A stretch of DNA of 13,319 nucleotides from Planctomycetota bacterium (GCA_023412695.1 JAEYNG010000347.1:1-13319), one strand, 5' to 3'. Shown: positions 1-5,640, counted from the first letter of the stretch. Numbers and translations are program-made. The notes: generated from the sequence alone by a model not told the origin.

Positions 1-13
1 TCCCCCCGACCCG

Positions 14-49
14 GGGGCGCGCCGCCCCCGGCGCGCCCCTTTTCGTTTT
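14..49 (+). terminator. Rho-independent terminator of an upstream plus-strand gene
   Basis: Bases 14-23 and 30-39 are perfect inverted complements: a 10-bp all-GC stem with a 6-base loop. They are followed by a T-rich tail at 40-49 (TTTTCGTTTT). No gene is visible before it, so it most likely ends a gene lying left of the window. Bases 11-18 and 24-31 form a second perfect 8-bp stem that shares the same strands, so two mutually exclusive folds are possible; only the 14-39 stem sits directly against the T tract. Confidence 0.75.
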
Positions 50-67
50 GCCTAGACTCTCCGCCGC

Positions 68-140
68 GGCCCCGTAGCTCAGCGGTTAGAGCTGGGGACT
101 CATAATCCCTTGGTCGCAGGTTCGAGTCCTGCCGGGGCCA
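68..140 (+). tRNA. tRNA with anticodon CAU, probably tRNA-Ile2 (lysidine type)
   Basis: A complete cloverleaf can be drawn. The acceptor stem is 68-74 with 133-139, and A140 is the discriminator base. The D stem is GCTC/GAGC (77-80 with 89-92). The anticodon stem is 94-98 with 106-110, with one G-T pair and loop CTCATAA, so the anticodon is CAT at 101-103. The T arm is 116-132. The 3' CCA is not encoded. Three tRNAs carry CAU. The short D loop, the variable segment and the GGCCCC acceptor look closer to bacterial tRNA-Ile2, which TilS converts to read AUA, than to elongator tRNA-Met; that comparison is from memory. It is not an initiator: the first pair is a normal G-C, and the anticodon stem lacks the run of G-C pairs that marks initiators. 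Confidence 0.9.
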
Positions 141-153
141 TTGGTCGTTGCGG

Positions 154-187
154 GCGACTTTCAGCCGGAACGACCGGTCGCTTTTTT
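154..187 (+). terminator. Probable terminator of the tRNA gene
   Basis: An imperfect hairpin pairs GCGA (154-157) with TCGC (178-181) and encloses a second CCGG/CCGG stem (165-168 with 174-177). Six T residues follow at 182-187. It starts 13 bases after the tRNA and overlaps the last codons of the convergent peptidase gene. The stem is bulged, so support is moderate. Confidence 0.45.
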
Positions 188-1369
188 CCTCGGGTGCTTG
201 ACGCCGTTGTCGCCTGAACGGTGCGGGGTGTATCGCGCGGTCTTGCCGTGCGGCGGGGAGTGCAGTTCGAGCGGCTTGTCGAGGCCGTGGTTGATCGGCA
301 GGAGGTCGGTCGTCGAACGCAGCGTCCGCACGAACTCGGTGAGCATCGCGGCGGTGGCCTCGACGTCGCGCAGCGAGGCGACCTCGACCTGCGTGTGCAT
401 GTTCCGGATGGGGATGCCGACGCTCAGCGCGGCCGCGCCGCCGTCGGCGATCTGCATCGCCTTGGCGTCGTTGCTCTCGGGCGAGGGGTTGGGCTCGCGC
501 TGGTGGTCGACGCCCGCGCGGTCGGCCGCGTCGGTCAGCAGCCTTGCGAGGGCGGGGTTGGTGTTCGGACCGGCGGAGATCGAGGGGCCGGCGTCGAGCC
601 TGATCGTGGGCGCGGTCACCTTCTGCGGGCGGCTGGGGTCGTCGATCGCCAGCGTCGTATCGACGGCGATGGCGATGTCGGGGCTGATCTGGGAGGTAGC
701 CGTGTCCGCGCCGCGTGAGCCGATCTCCTCCTGCACGGTGCTGACGCAGTAGAGCGCGACGTCGAGCTTCCCCGCCGCGGCGCAGCGGCGCGCGGTCTCC
801 ATCACCGCCCAGAGCCCGAGGCAGTTGTCGAGCGCGGGCGCGGCGATGCGGTTGTTCCGCAGTCGCGAGATCGTCGGCGCGAACGTGACATAGTCGCCGA
901 GGGAGACGAGTTTCTCGACCTCCTCCTTGTCGCGGCAGCCGATGTCCACCCACATCGTGTCGAGCTTGGGCACCTTCGACCGCTCATCCTCGGACTGGTT
1001 GTGGCTCGCGGTCTTGCCCAGCACGCCGGTGATATCGCCCTTCTGCCCGTGGATCACGACCGTCGCGCCGAGGACGGTGCTCTCGTCCACGCCGCCGACG
1101 GCGTCGAGGTGGATGTACCCGTTCTCCTCGATCTGCATCACCATGAAGGCGATGCGGTCGCAGTGGGCCGCGAGCATGACCCGGCGCGTCGCGCCGGGGT
1201 TGATGACCACGCTGAGGTTTCCGTGCAGGTCCGCGTCGATCCGGTCGGCGAACTTTTCGGCCCGCGCGTAGAGGAGCCGCTGGATGCGCTGCTCCGCGCC
1301 GCCCGGCGCGCCTGTGCTGATGAGCTCCTCGAGAAAGTCCCACCCCTCGCGGTTCATCTCACGCGCCAT
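161..1369 (-). CDS. M42 family metallo-aminopeptidase (FrvX/TET-like)
   Basis: This 402-residue cytoplasmic protein is expected to remove N-terminal residues from peptides using two metal ions; M42 enzymes typically form large hollow oligomers. Every expected metal or catalytic residue is visible in order: H69 and D71 (AHCDRIAFMV), bridging D181 (APALDNCLG), E214/E215 (TVQEEIGSRGA), D237 (AIAVDTT) and H325 (RNMHTQVE). The usual LDD after the bridging Asp reads LDN here. The start at 1369 is preceded by GGGGAG. An upstream in-frame start at 1450 would add 27 arginine-rich residues that do not look like the family. About 45 C-terminal residues, rich in H, K, R and P, extend beyond the normal end. 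The 62-residue basic-acidic protein lies 87 bases upstream on the same strand and may share its transcript. Substrate specificity cannot be read from the sequence. Confidence 0.9.
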   Translation of the reverse strand: MAREMNREGWDFLEELISTGAPGGAEQRIQRLLYARAEKFADRIDADLHGNLSVVINPGATRRVMLAAHCDRIAFMVMQIEENGYIHLDAVGGVDESTVLGATVVIHGQKGDITGVLGKTASHNQSEDERSKVPKLDTMWVDIGCRDKEEVEKLVSLGDYVTFAPTISRLRNNRIAAPALDNCLGLWAVMETARRCAAAGKLDVALYCVSTVQEEIGSRGADTATSQISPDIAIAVDTTLAIDDPSRPQKVTAPTIRLDAGPSISAGPNTNPALARLLTDAADRAGVDHQREPNPSPESNDAKAMQIADGGAAALSVGIPIRNMHTQVEVASLRDVEATAAMLTEFVRTLRSTTDLLPINHGLDKPLELHSPPHGKTARYTPHRSGDNGVKHPRKKATGRSG

Positions 1370-1456
1370 AGCTCTCCCCGCCGCGGACGTCGCGTCCCGT
1401 TTACAAAAGCGGCCCCGAGCTTCCGCGCGGCGCCGCCTCAATCCCCTCAAAGGGAA

Positions 1457-1645
1457 TCACCGCTGCTGCTGACGCTGCCCCTCGTTGCGGTCGTTCTGCT
1501 GCCGCTGGTTCTCGTTGCGGTCGTTCTGCTGGCGCTGATTCTCGTTCCGGTCGTCGTTCTGACGGTTACGGTCACGATTCTCCTCGCGGTTCTCATCGCG
1601 GCGGTTCTCGTTGCGCTCTTCACGACGGTTCTCTTCGCGTGCCAT
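1457..1645 (-). CDS. 62-residue N/R/E/D/Q-rich disordered protein with decapeptide repeats
   Basis: I do not recognise a family. The whole protein uses only M, A, R, E, N, D, Q and G, with no aromatic or aliphatic residue beyond one alanine, so it should be soluble and unfolded. Residues 31-60 are three near-identical decapeptides of the form NDRNENQRQQ. The ATG at 1645 is preceded by AAGGAG with an 8-base gap, a good ribosome binding site, which argues that this frame is translated despite the low complexity. The plus strand reads as an uninterrupted hydrophobic ORF here, but only because the complement of polar codons is hydrophobic. It sits just upstream of the M42 peptidase gene and downstream of a hairpin-rich leader. 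A role as a nucleic-acid-binding or stress-protective disordered protein would be a guess. Confidence 0.6.
   Translation of the reverse strand: MAREENRREERNENRRDENREENRDRNRQNDDRNENQRQQNDRNENQRQQNDRNEGQRQQQR
1466..1555 (-). repeat. Three tandem 30-base repeats inside the small ORF
   Basis: Three 30-base units encode residues 31-40, 41-50 and 51-60 of the 62-residue protein. The units differ by only a few bases. Because the period is a multiple of three, unit gain or loss keeps the reading frame, so the copy number may vary between strains. Confidence 0.75.
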
Positions 1646-1659
1646 GATTCAGACTCCTT

Positions 1660-1726
1660 GTGGACGCCATGTCCACGAATACACTGTGCTCGGCAATACA
1701 CATGCCGATCGCGGCTTTTGTGCCGC
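1660..1726 (-). promoter_or_regulatory. Leader with three consecutive hairpins
   Basis: On the minus strand, upstream of the 62-residue protein, three inverted repeats follow one another. The first pairs 1711-1715 with 1722-1726 (GCGGC/GCCGC, 6-base loop). The second pairs 1690-1695 with 1703-1708 (TCGGCA/TGCCGA, 7-base loop). The third pairs 1660-1665 with 1671-1676 (GTGGAC/GTCCAC, 5-base loop). The third ends one base before the AAGGAG ribosome binding site, so it could affect translation. None has a T tract. I match it to no known riboswitch or leader. Confidence 0.4.
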
Positions 1727-1951
1727 TTATCTGCTGAATAGTCGTTCCTGCGCGTAAAGCCTTGATGGGTTGCCGATCAAAACGCAATCATCTTGCCGGC
1801 GGTCGACGACTGCCGCGCGGCATCGTGTTTCAGCTGGATTGGTGTGGCACAGAGCTTGGCGCAGCACAAACTTCTTCCCCGGGTGCGGGGAAGAGAGCGT
1901 TATGCGCCACCGAACGTTTCTTCAATGAACTTTCATCACTCCGCTGCGGCG
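1727..1951. other. Intergenic stretch with one terminator-like hairpin
   Basis: I see no convincing gene here: short ORFs exist on both strands but lack ribosome binding sites and recognisable sequence. The one clear structure is an 8-bp inverted repeat, TCTTCCCC at 1873-1880 with GGGGAAGA at 1887-1894, with a 6-base loop. Read on the minus strand it lies about 60 bases after the stop of the 1952-2278 ORF and is followed by AGTTTGT, so it may be a weak terminator for that gene. Any promoter for the 62-residue protein should also lie in this stretch or just after it, but none matches a consensus well. Confidence 0.4.
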
Positions 1952-2278
1952 TCAGCCGTCGTCGGCGGTGCCGGTGAGGAGTGCGGCTTCGAGCGCCGTG
2001 ATCTCGTCGGGCGGATCGTCGGTCATGTATTCGGGGAGGTACTCGTTGAGCCAGGCGACGGGGTCTGCGCGGAGCGCGGCGACCTGTTCATCGCTGAGGT
2101 TGAGCTCCTGCCGGAGGCAGTTGATGGCTTGCTCGGCGATGGTGGTGAGGTCAGCAGCGTGCGGAATGCGGAGTTCGGAAGTGGGAATTGCTGACCCGGA
2201 GAATGTGTCGGTGACTAGGGACTGAGTTGGTGAAGGTGTGGGAGAGGAAGGAGGAGGAGAACAGGCGGTAGCCCCCAC
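1952..2278 (-). CDS. Hypothetical protein or C-terminal remnant of a split gene
   Basis: The frame starts at a GTG at 2278 and encodes 108 residues. Residues 1-30 or so, rich in S, P and T, are read from the palindromic repeat region and look accidental. Residues 35-108 look like genuine protein: an amphipathic helical stretch (LTTIAEQAINCLRQELNLSD), then EQVAALRADPVAWLNEYLPEYM and an acidic tail, with no signal peptide or membrane segment. I recognise no family. There is no clear ribosome binding site before the GTG. The frame stays open for about 300 bases upstream without another usual start codon. This fits a gene whose original 5' part lies in another frame beyond the repeats (see 2215-2631). 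Confidence 0.4.
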   Translation of the reverse strand: MGATACSPPPSSPTPSPTQSLVTDTFSGSAIPTSELRIPHAADLTTIAEQAINCLRQELNLSDEQVAALRADPVAWLNEYLPEYMTDDPPDEITALEAALLTGTADDG

Positions 2279-2631
2279 AGCGATGTCGGGTGTGGGAGGC
2301 GGAGGGGAGGTAGAAGGGGAAGAAAAGGCAGGAGCCCCCTCAGTCTCGCGGCGCTTCGCTTGCTCGACAGATTCCCCATGGGGGAGCTTGGTGAGTGGGG
2401 ATGCGGGTGGGGTGGGCCGCGGGGAGGGCGGGCGGATGTCGAGCTGAATGTCGATTCGCGGTGAGGAGGGGGAAGCAGAGAAAGCGGAAGGAAAGGCGGT
2501 AGGAATACCGGAGCCCCCACCCCCGCCTGCGGCGGGACCTCCCCCTTGGGGGAGGTTGGGGATGCGGTCGCGGCGGTTGCCGCCGCGGGTGTGGAAACGG
2601 ACGATTCTGTTTGCACCCCGTACGAGTTCAT
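2215..2631 (-). pseudogene. Possible N-terminal half of a disrupted gene, read through repeats
   Basis: An ATG at 2631 opens a frame beginning MNSYGVQTESSVSTPAAATA. It soon enters the palindromic repeats, where the translation turns into low-complexity proline, leucine, serine and histidine (SPTSPKGEV, SPSSPMGNL) with no protein-like character. The good protein sequence on this strand resumes only at about residue 35 of the 1952-2278 ORF, in a different frame. I infer that repeats entered or expanded within one gene and shifted its frame. The alternative is that the first 20 codons are not translated at all. In favour of a real start is the promoter ending six bases before the ATG. Confidence 0.25.
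2247..2570. repeat. Three diverged copies of a palindromic intergenic repeat
   Basis: A similar order of blocks recurs at about 2247-2310 (partial), 2315-2406 and 2483-2567. The order is: a purine-rich lead ending in AAAGGC or CAGGC; then GAGCCCCC or AGCCCCC; a GC-rich or CGCTTCGC-type segment; a TCCCC-xx-GGGGA palindrome; and finally GGGGATGCGG or a variant. In the third copy, 2522-2527 pairs with 2531-2536 and a perfect 9-bp inverted repeat pairs 2537-2545 with 2548-2556. In the second, TCCCC at 2373-2377 pairs with GGGGA at 2381-2385. The blocks resemble CCCCCTCAGTC...TCCCC..GGGGA repeats that I remember from unrelated bacterial genomes; that is recollection, not a search. Confidence 0.6.
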
Positions 2632-2637
2632 GGCCAC

Positions 2638-2666
2638 AGTATGGAGTCTGAACGGCATCCTGTCAA
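2638..2666 (-). promoter_or_regulatory. Sigma70-type promoter in leaderless position
   Basis: On the minus strand a perfect -35 box TTGACA (2666-2661) is followed after exactly 17 bases by CATACT (2643-2638), which matches the -10 consensus at 4 of 6 positions including the A at position 2 and the final T. Six bases later comes the ATG at 2631. Transcription normally begins about seven bases after the -10 box, so the message would start at or beside that ATG with no leader. No Shine-Dalgarno sequence precedes the ATG, which agrees. This is the best core promoter I can find in the window. Confidence 0.55.
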
Positions 2667-2764
2667 GGAGTTATTTGGGCTTTTTGTTTGGGTTCCAATA
2701 AGTCCTGTTGTCGTCGCGGGTTGCGCGAGCTCTGGGGGCTGAGCAGCGTGTCAACCATTCCTTT

Positions 2765-3256
2765 ATGACTGAATACCAACTGGAACTGCTTCGCACGTCC
2801 CTGCAGTTTGTGTCGTCGATGGCGCTGGTCGGGTCTGTGATTTACGCCGCGGTGCAGCTGCGGTCGTGGCACCGGTCGCAGCAGGTCGCGAACTTCTCGA
2901 AGCTGGTGGAGTTGCAGATGCAGCTTCGGCGGATGCGCGTGGAGCGGCCGGAGCTGGCGGAGGTGCACCAGCACGATGTCGATGATCTCGAGACGCCAAG
3001 GGACGTGCAGCACTTCTTCCTGAACCTGATGCAGCTCTCGGTGTTCGAGATCGCGTGGTTCAGCCATCAGATGGGGCAACTGAACAATGACTATTTCGAG
3101 AGCTGGGAGCGTCGCATGCGCGTCATCAAGTGCGAGAAGAGCTTTCAGAAGATGTGGGCCAAGCCGTCGATGAAGATCCTGCACGACGACTTCGAGTCGT
3201 ACATGCGGTCCATCATGCAGGCGAAGGGGGACTGCGAAGAGAAGAAAGTCTCGTAG
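2765..3256 (+). CDS. Small single-helix membrane protein of unknown function
   Basis: The 163-residue protein has one membrane segment near the N-terminus (about residues 11-32, SLQFVSSMALVGSVIYAAVQ) followed by a charged, helical cytoplasmic or periplasmic domain. Notable parts are RSWHRSQQVANFSKLVELQ (33-51) and FFLNLMQLSVFEIAWF (84-99), followed by NNDYFESW. I recognise the general type of conserved hypothetical protein (one helix, then a helical domain with an FFLNLMQLS-like core) but no named function. The ATG at 2765 was chosen because the membrane segment starts directly after it; a TTG at 2708 would add 19 residues without homology-like character. Neither start has a strong ribosome binding site. 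It ends five bases before the stop of the convergent thioredoxin gene. Confidence 0.75.
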   Translation: MTEYQLELLRTSLQFVSSMALVGSVIYAAVQLRSWHRSQQVANFSKLVELQMQLRRMRVERPELAEVHQHDVDDLETPRDVQHFFLNLMQLSVFEIAWFSHQMGQLNNDYFESWERRMRVIKCEKSFQKMWAKPSMKILHDDFESYMRSIMQAKGDCEEKKVS

Positions 3257-3261
3257 CCGGC

Positions 3262-4233
3262 TCAGTGCGCGCCGGGGCGTGCCTTCAGGCGCTCGGCGTT
3301 TGCCTTCAGCGATTCGGTCAGCTCGGCGCGCTCCGCTTCGCTCAGCTTCGTCGCGGAGCGGTCGAGCATCTTGCGGAAGTGCTCGATCTCCGCGGCCTCC
3401 ACCGGGAACCCGACGTTGTCACCCTTGTCGTCGTCGCTGGTGACGGTGGCCTTGCCGTCGGCGCCGAGCACGGCGAACCACGGGATGCCGCCGCGATTGC
3501 TGGGGCGGAGGGATTTGAGGACGTCCGCGCCGCCGGTCATGCGATCGACGTCGATCTTGACGCTGACGTAGGCCTTGTCGATGAGCTTGGCGACTTCGGG
3601 CCTTGCGAGCCAGTCGTCCATGCGGTGGCACCATCCGCACCAGGGCGCGCCGAAGCGGACGAGCACGGGCCGGCCGGAGGACGCGGCCGCCTTCTGGGCG
3701 TCCACCAGCACCGCGCTGGCGTCCTGCGGGGGCGCGGCGTGCTGCTTCAGGAATGCGAGGACTTTCGCGGTGTCGTGGTGGTCGCCGTCTTCGAGCGAGC
3801 CGGTGTCCTGGTTGGCGACGGCCTTGCCCTCGCCGTCGAGGACGGTGAGGAACGGGAAGCCGTGCGTCTTGACGTCTGCGCCGTGGCTTTCGGCGAGGTC
3901 GATGTTCTTGCCGTTGGGGACGCCGCAGTCGGCGTGGACGACGACGTACTCGTACTGCAGGGTCTTGGCGATGTCGCGGTCCTTGGTCATACAGTCCTGG
4001 AGCCGGATGCACCAGCCGCACCAGTTGCCCCCCCACTGCACCAGCACGCGCTGGTTGTTGGCCTTGGCCTTCTTCACGGCGTCGGCGATGAGCCGGCGAA
4101 CGTCGGCCTTCTCGTCGTAGAGCTTCGGCTTTGCGGGCTGCGCGGCCTCGGTCGGCGCGGGCGGGTCGGCGGTGACGGCGAGCGCGGGGAGTGCGAGCGT
4201 GGCGGCGAGGATCGCGGCGGCGAGGGTCTTCAT
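3262..4233 (-). CDS. Secreted protein with two thioredoxin-like domains
   Basis: The 323-residue precursor has a Sec signal peptide (residues 1-22, MKTLAAAILAATLALPALA) and two thioredoxin folds in series. The first has WCGWC at 71-75 and its cis-proline at FPFL (P127); the second has PWCGWCHRM at 197-204 and its cis-proline at GIPWF (P251). Both CxxC pairs are intact, so both domains can be redox active, reducing, oxidising or shuffling disulfides outside the cytoplasm. The first domain contains further cysteines (C81 and C103). The C-terminal 40 residues are a charged helix. The ATG at 4233 follows AAAGGAG at good distance. The C-x-x-C spacer GW is repeated in both domains, suggesting internal duplication. 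No Dsb reductase or cytochrome maturation gene lies nearby, so the partner is unknown. Confidence 0.88.
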   Translation of the reverse strand: MKTLAAAILAATLALPALAVTADPPAPTEAAQPAKPKLYDEKADVRRLIADAVKKAKANNQRVLVQWGGNWCGWCIRLQDCMTKDRDIAKTLQYEYVVVHADCGVPNGKNIDLAESHGADVKTHGFPFLTVLDGEGKAVANQDTGSLEDGDHHDTAKVLAFLKQHAAPPQDASAVLVDAQKAAASSGRPVLVRFGAPWCGWCHRMDDWLARPEVAKLIDKAYVSVKIDVDRMTGGADVLKSLRPSNRGGIPWFAVLGADGKATVTSDDDKGDNVGFPVEAAEIEHFRKMLDRSATKLSEAERAELTESLKANAERLKARPGAH

Positions 4234-4380
4234 GGGCAGGCTCCTTTGGACGCTCGCAGTGTATCGAGCGGCTTGCGGCGCGGGCCCGGACGGGGGTGCG
4301 GAAACACCGTGAAAGAATGAGCGGAGTTTCAGGCTCCTGTTATCCGGCTGTCATTCTGGCGCGGCAAGATGTTCTCAGTC

Positions 4381-4387
4381 AAGGAGG
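4381..4387 (+). promoter_or_regulatory. Consensus Shine-Dalgarno that sets the GTG start at 4396
   Basis: AAGGAGG stands eight bases before GTG 4396. An ATG at 4369 in the same frame lies upstream of this site and has no ribosome binding site of its own, so translation from it would read through the site. The GTG is therefore preferred. Confidence 0.7.
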
Positions 4388-4395
4388 GCATCTTC

Positions 4396-4572
4396 GTGTA
4401 CAGCGAACCGGCACAACAGATTTCCTACAAGCGATTCAACGAACGCGGCGCGGCAACCCCGGCACGGAAGCTCAGCCGGTGGGGGAAGGCTCGGACGGCG
4501 ATCCTGCTGTGGTTACTCGGCGTCCCGCTGCCGCTGATTCTGCTGATCCTGCTGATCCGCAGCTGCATGTGA
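4396..4572 (+). CDS. 58-residue tail-anchored membrane peptide
   Basis: From the GTG at 4396 the protein has about 32 polar, basic residues followed by one strong membrane helix at the C-terminus (about residues 35-55, AILLWLLGVPLPLILLILLI) and ends RSCM. The helix contains two prolines (GVPLPL). Such a small basic-then-hydrophobic protein would sit in the inner membrane with its N-terminus in the cytoplasm. I recognise no family. It is the first gene of the plus-strand stress-type cluster: the ferritin-like gene starts 70 bases later. No clear promoter could be read upstream. Confidence 0.6.
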   Translation: MYSEPAQQISYKRFNERGAATPARKLSRWGKARTAILLWLLGVPLPLILLILLIRSCM

Positions 4573-4642
4573 GATGTTCTTTACGCGGCGCCGAGGGCGC
4601 GTCGCTTCGCCATATCCACGTCCAAAGAGTTCGGAGAGACCT

Positions 4643-5134
4643 ATGAAGATCAAGACGATGATGGACCTGTACATCGATCAGCTGCTCGACATCCACAACG
4701 CCGAGAGGCAGCTGACCAAGGCGCTGCCGAAGATGGCGAGGGCGGCGAGCAACCCGGAGCTGCGCGCGGGGTTCGAGAAGCACCTGCGCGAGACCGAGGA
4801 GCAGATGGAGCGCGTCGAGCGGATCCTGCGCGGGCTTGACAAGAAGCCGGGGCGGAAGGTCTGCGAGGCGATGAAGGGCCTGGTCGAAGAGGGCCAGGAG
4901 ATGATCGAGATCGAGGCGGACGACGACGTCCGCGACGCGGGGCTGATCGTTGCGGCGCAGAAGGTCGAGCACTACGAGATCGCGGCGTACGGCAGCCTTC
5001 GGACGCACGCGCAGCTGCTGGGCCGCAACGGCGACGCCCGGCTGCTCGAGAAGACGCTCGAGGAAGAGAAGAACACGGACGTCACGCTCAGCGAGCTGGC
5101 GACGAGCAGCGTGAACGCGGAGGCGGCGACCTGA
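4643..5134 (+). CDS. yciF: YciE/YciF family ferritin-like stress protein (DUF892)
   Basis: The 163-residue protein closely resembles E. coli YciF in length and sequence as I remember it: KTMMDLYIDQLLDIHNAERQL at the N-terminus, LRETEEQMERVERI, GLVEEGQEMIE, then QKVEHYEIAAYGSL (106-119) and LLEKTLEEEK. These four helices form a ferritin-like bundle; conserved acidic and histidine residues such as E21, H47, E50, E109 and H110 could bind a di-metal centre. DUF892 proteins are linked to stress responses, but their reaction is not settled. The ATG at 4643 follows GGAGAG; the frame is open further upstream (from 4574), but that part is arginine-rich and unlike the family. Neighbours are a small membrane peptide and a BON lipoprotein, the usual company of this family. 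Confidence 0.92.
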   Translation: MKIKTMMDLYIDQLLDIHNAERQLTKALPKMARAASNPELRAGFEKHLRETEEQMERVERILRGLDKKPGRKVCEAMKGLVEEGQEMIEIEADDDVRDAGLIVAAQKVEHYEIAAYGSLRTHAQLLGRNGDARLLEKTLEEEKNTDVTLSELATSSVNAEAAT

Positions 5135-5158
5135 GCCGCGTCCGACAGGAACACTCAC

Positions 5159-5174
5159 GCCGCGGGATCGCGGC
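5159..5174 (+). promoter_or_regulatory. Short GC hairpin before the BON lipoprotein gene
   Basis: GCCGCG (5159-5164) pairs with CGCGGC (5169-5174) across a 4-base GGAT loop. It ends 16 bases before the ATG at 5191. There is no T tract, so it is more likely an RNA processing, stabilising or translation-affecting element than a terminator, and the genes on either side may still share a transcript. Confidence 0.3.
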
Positions 5175-5190
5175 AGAAACGGAACTTCCT

Positions 5191-5640
5191 ATGAACATCC
5201 GAACACTGATTGCGGCGACGGGCGCTGCGCTTGCGCTTGGTCTCGCGGCGTGCGAGCAGCGCGAGGACGCGACGGGCACGAACAACACTACGGGCACAAA
5301 CAACACCACCGGCGCGAGGGACACAGATTCGCCCTCGGCAACGGAGCCGGACAACACCGGGCGGAACGAGCGCGACCGCGACACGACGGCTGTGACGCCG
5401 GGCGATCAGTCGGAGAGCGAGTCGGATATCCGGATCACGGCTGAGGTCCGACGCGCGATCATGGACGACGACGCAATGTCCACGAACGCGGAGAACTGCA
5501 AGATCGTGACCAGCAACGGGGTGGTGACGCTCCGCGGCCCGGTCGACAGCCAGGCCGAGAAGGACGCGATCGAGGCGAAGGCGCGGGCCGTCGCCGGGGT
5601 CACGCGTGTAGATAACCAGCTCGAGGTGCGTACGCCTTGA
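5191..5640 (+). CDS. BON-domain lipoprotein (OsmY-like)
   Basis: The 149-residue precursor starts with a lipoprotein signal; the lipobox is LAAC with C21 as the lipidated residue. Residues 22-75 are a polar, unstructured linker that includes an internal repeat (TGTNNTTGTNNTTG). Residues 79-148 form one BON domain (SDIRITAEVRRAI, then NGVVTLRGPVDSQAEKD and VAGVTRVDNQLEV), with the conserved glycines and the GVTxVxN end. BON domains bind phospholipid or other membrane ligands in envelope-stress proteins such as OsmY and DolP, which have two copies; this one has a single copy. The protein should be anchored in a membrane facing the periplasm. The start has only a weak ribosome binding site (GGAA). 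It lies 56 bases after the ferritin-like gene. Confidence 0.88.
   Translation: MNIRTLIAATGAALALGLAACEQREDATGTNNTTGTNNTTGARDTDSPSATEPDNTGRNERDRDTTAVTPGDQSESESDIRITAEVRRAIMDDDAMSTNAENCKIVTSNGVVTLRGPVDSQAEKDAIEAKARAVAGVTRVDNQLEVRTP

Noticed and set aside
1370..1450. Upstream start of the M42 peptidase adding 27 residues
   Set aside because: The added part is arginine-rich and unlike the family, whereas the ATG at 1369 has GGGGAG before it and begins just before family-like sequence.
1457..1669. Shared MARE-x-NRE start of the small disordered protein and the M42 peptidase as evidence of duplication
   Set aside because: Only about eight residues are alike, and with such charged, GC-biased sequence this is within chance; nothing further aligns.
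1001..1741. Long plus-strand ORF with a strikingly hydrophobic stretch, like a membrane protein
   Set aside because: It is the antisense of the M42 peptidase and of the N/R/E/D/Q-rich repeats; complementing polar codons gives leucine- and valine-rich sequence. It has no ribosome binding site.
2247..2570. CRISPR array
   Set aside because: The repeats are diverged, of unequal length and joined directly, with no constant repeat and no unique spacers; no cas-like gene is present.
3130..4320. 396-residue plus-strand ORF opposite the double-thioredoxin gene
   Set aside because: Composition is valine-, leucine- and alanine-rich without any motif. The minus strand carries two clear WCGWC domains, a signal peptide and a ribosome binding site.
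5148..5172. GGAAC as the -35 box of an ECF-sigma promoter before the BON gene
   Set aside because: GGAAC occurs, but no matching -10 (CGTT or GTC type) stands 16-17 bases later. The same holds for GGAAAC near 4300 and for GGAAC on the minus strand near 1747.
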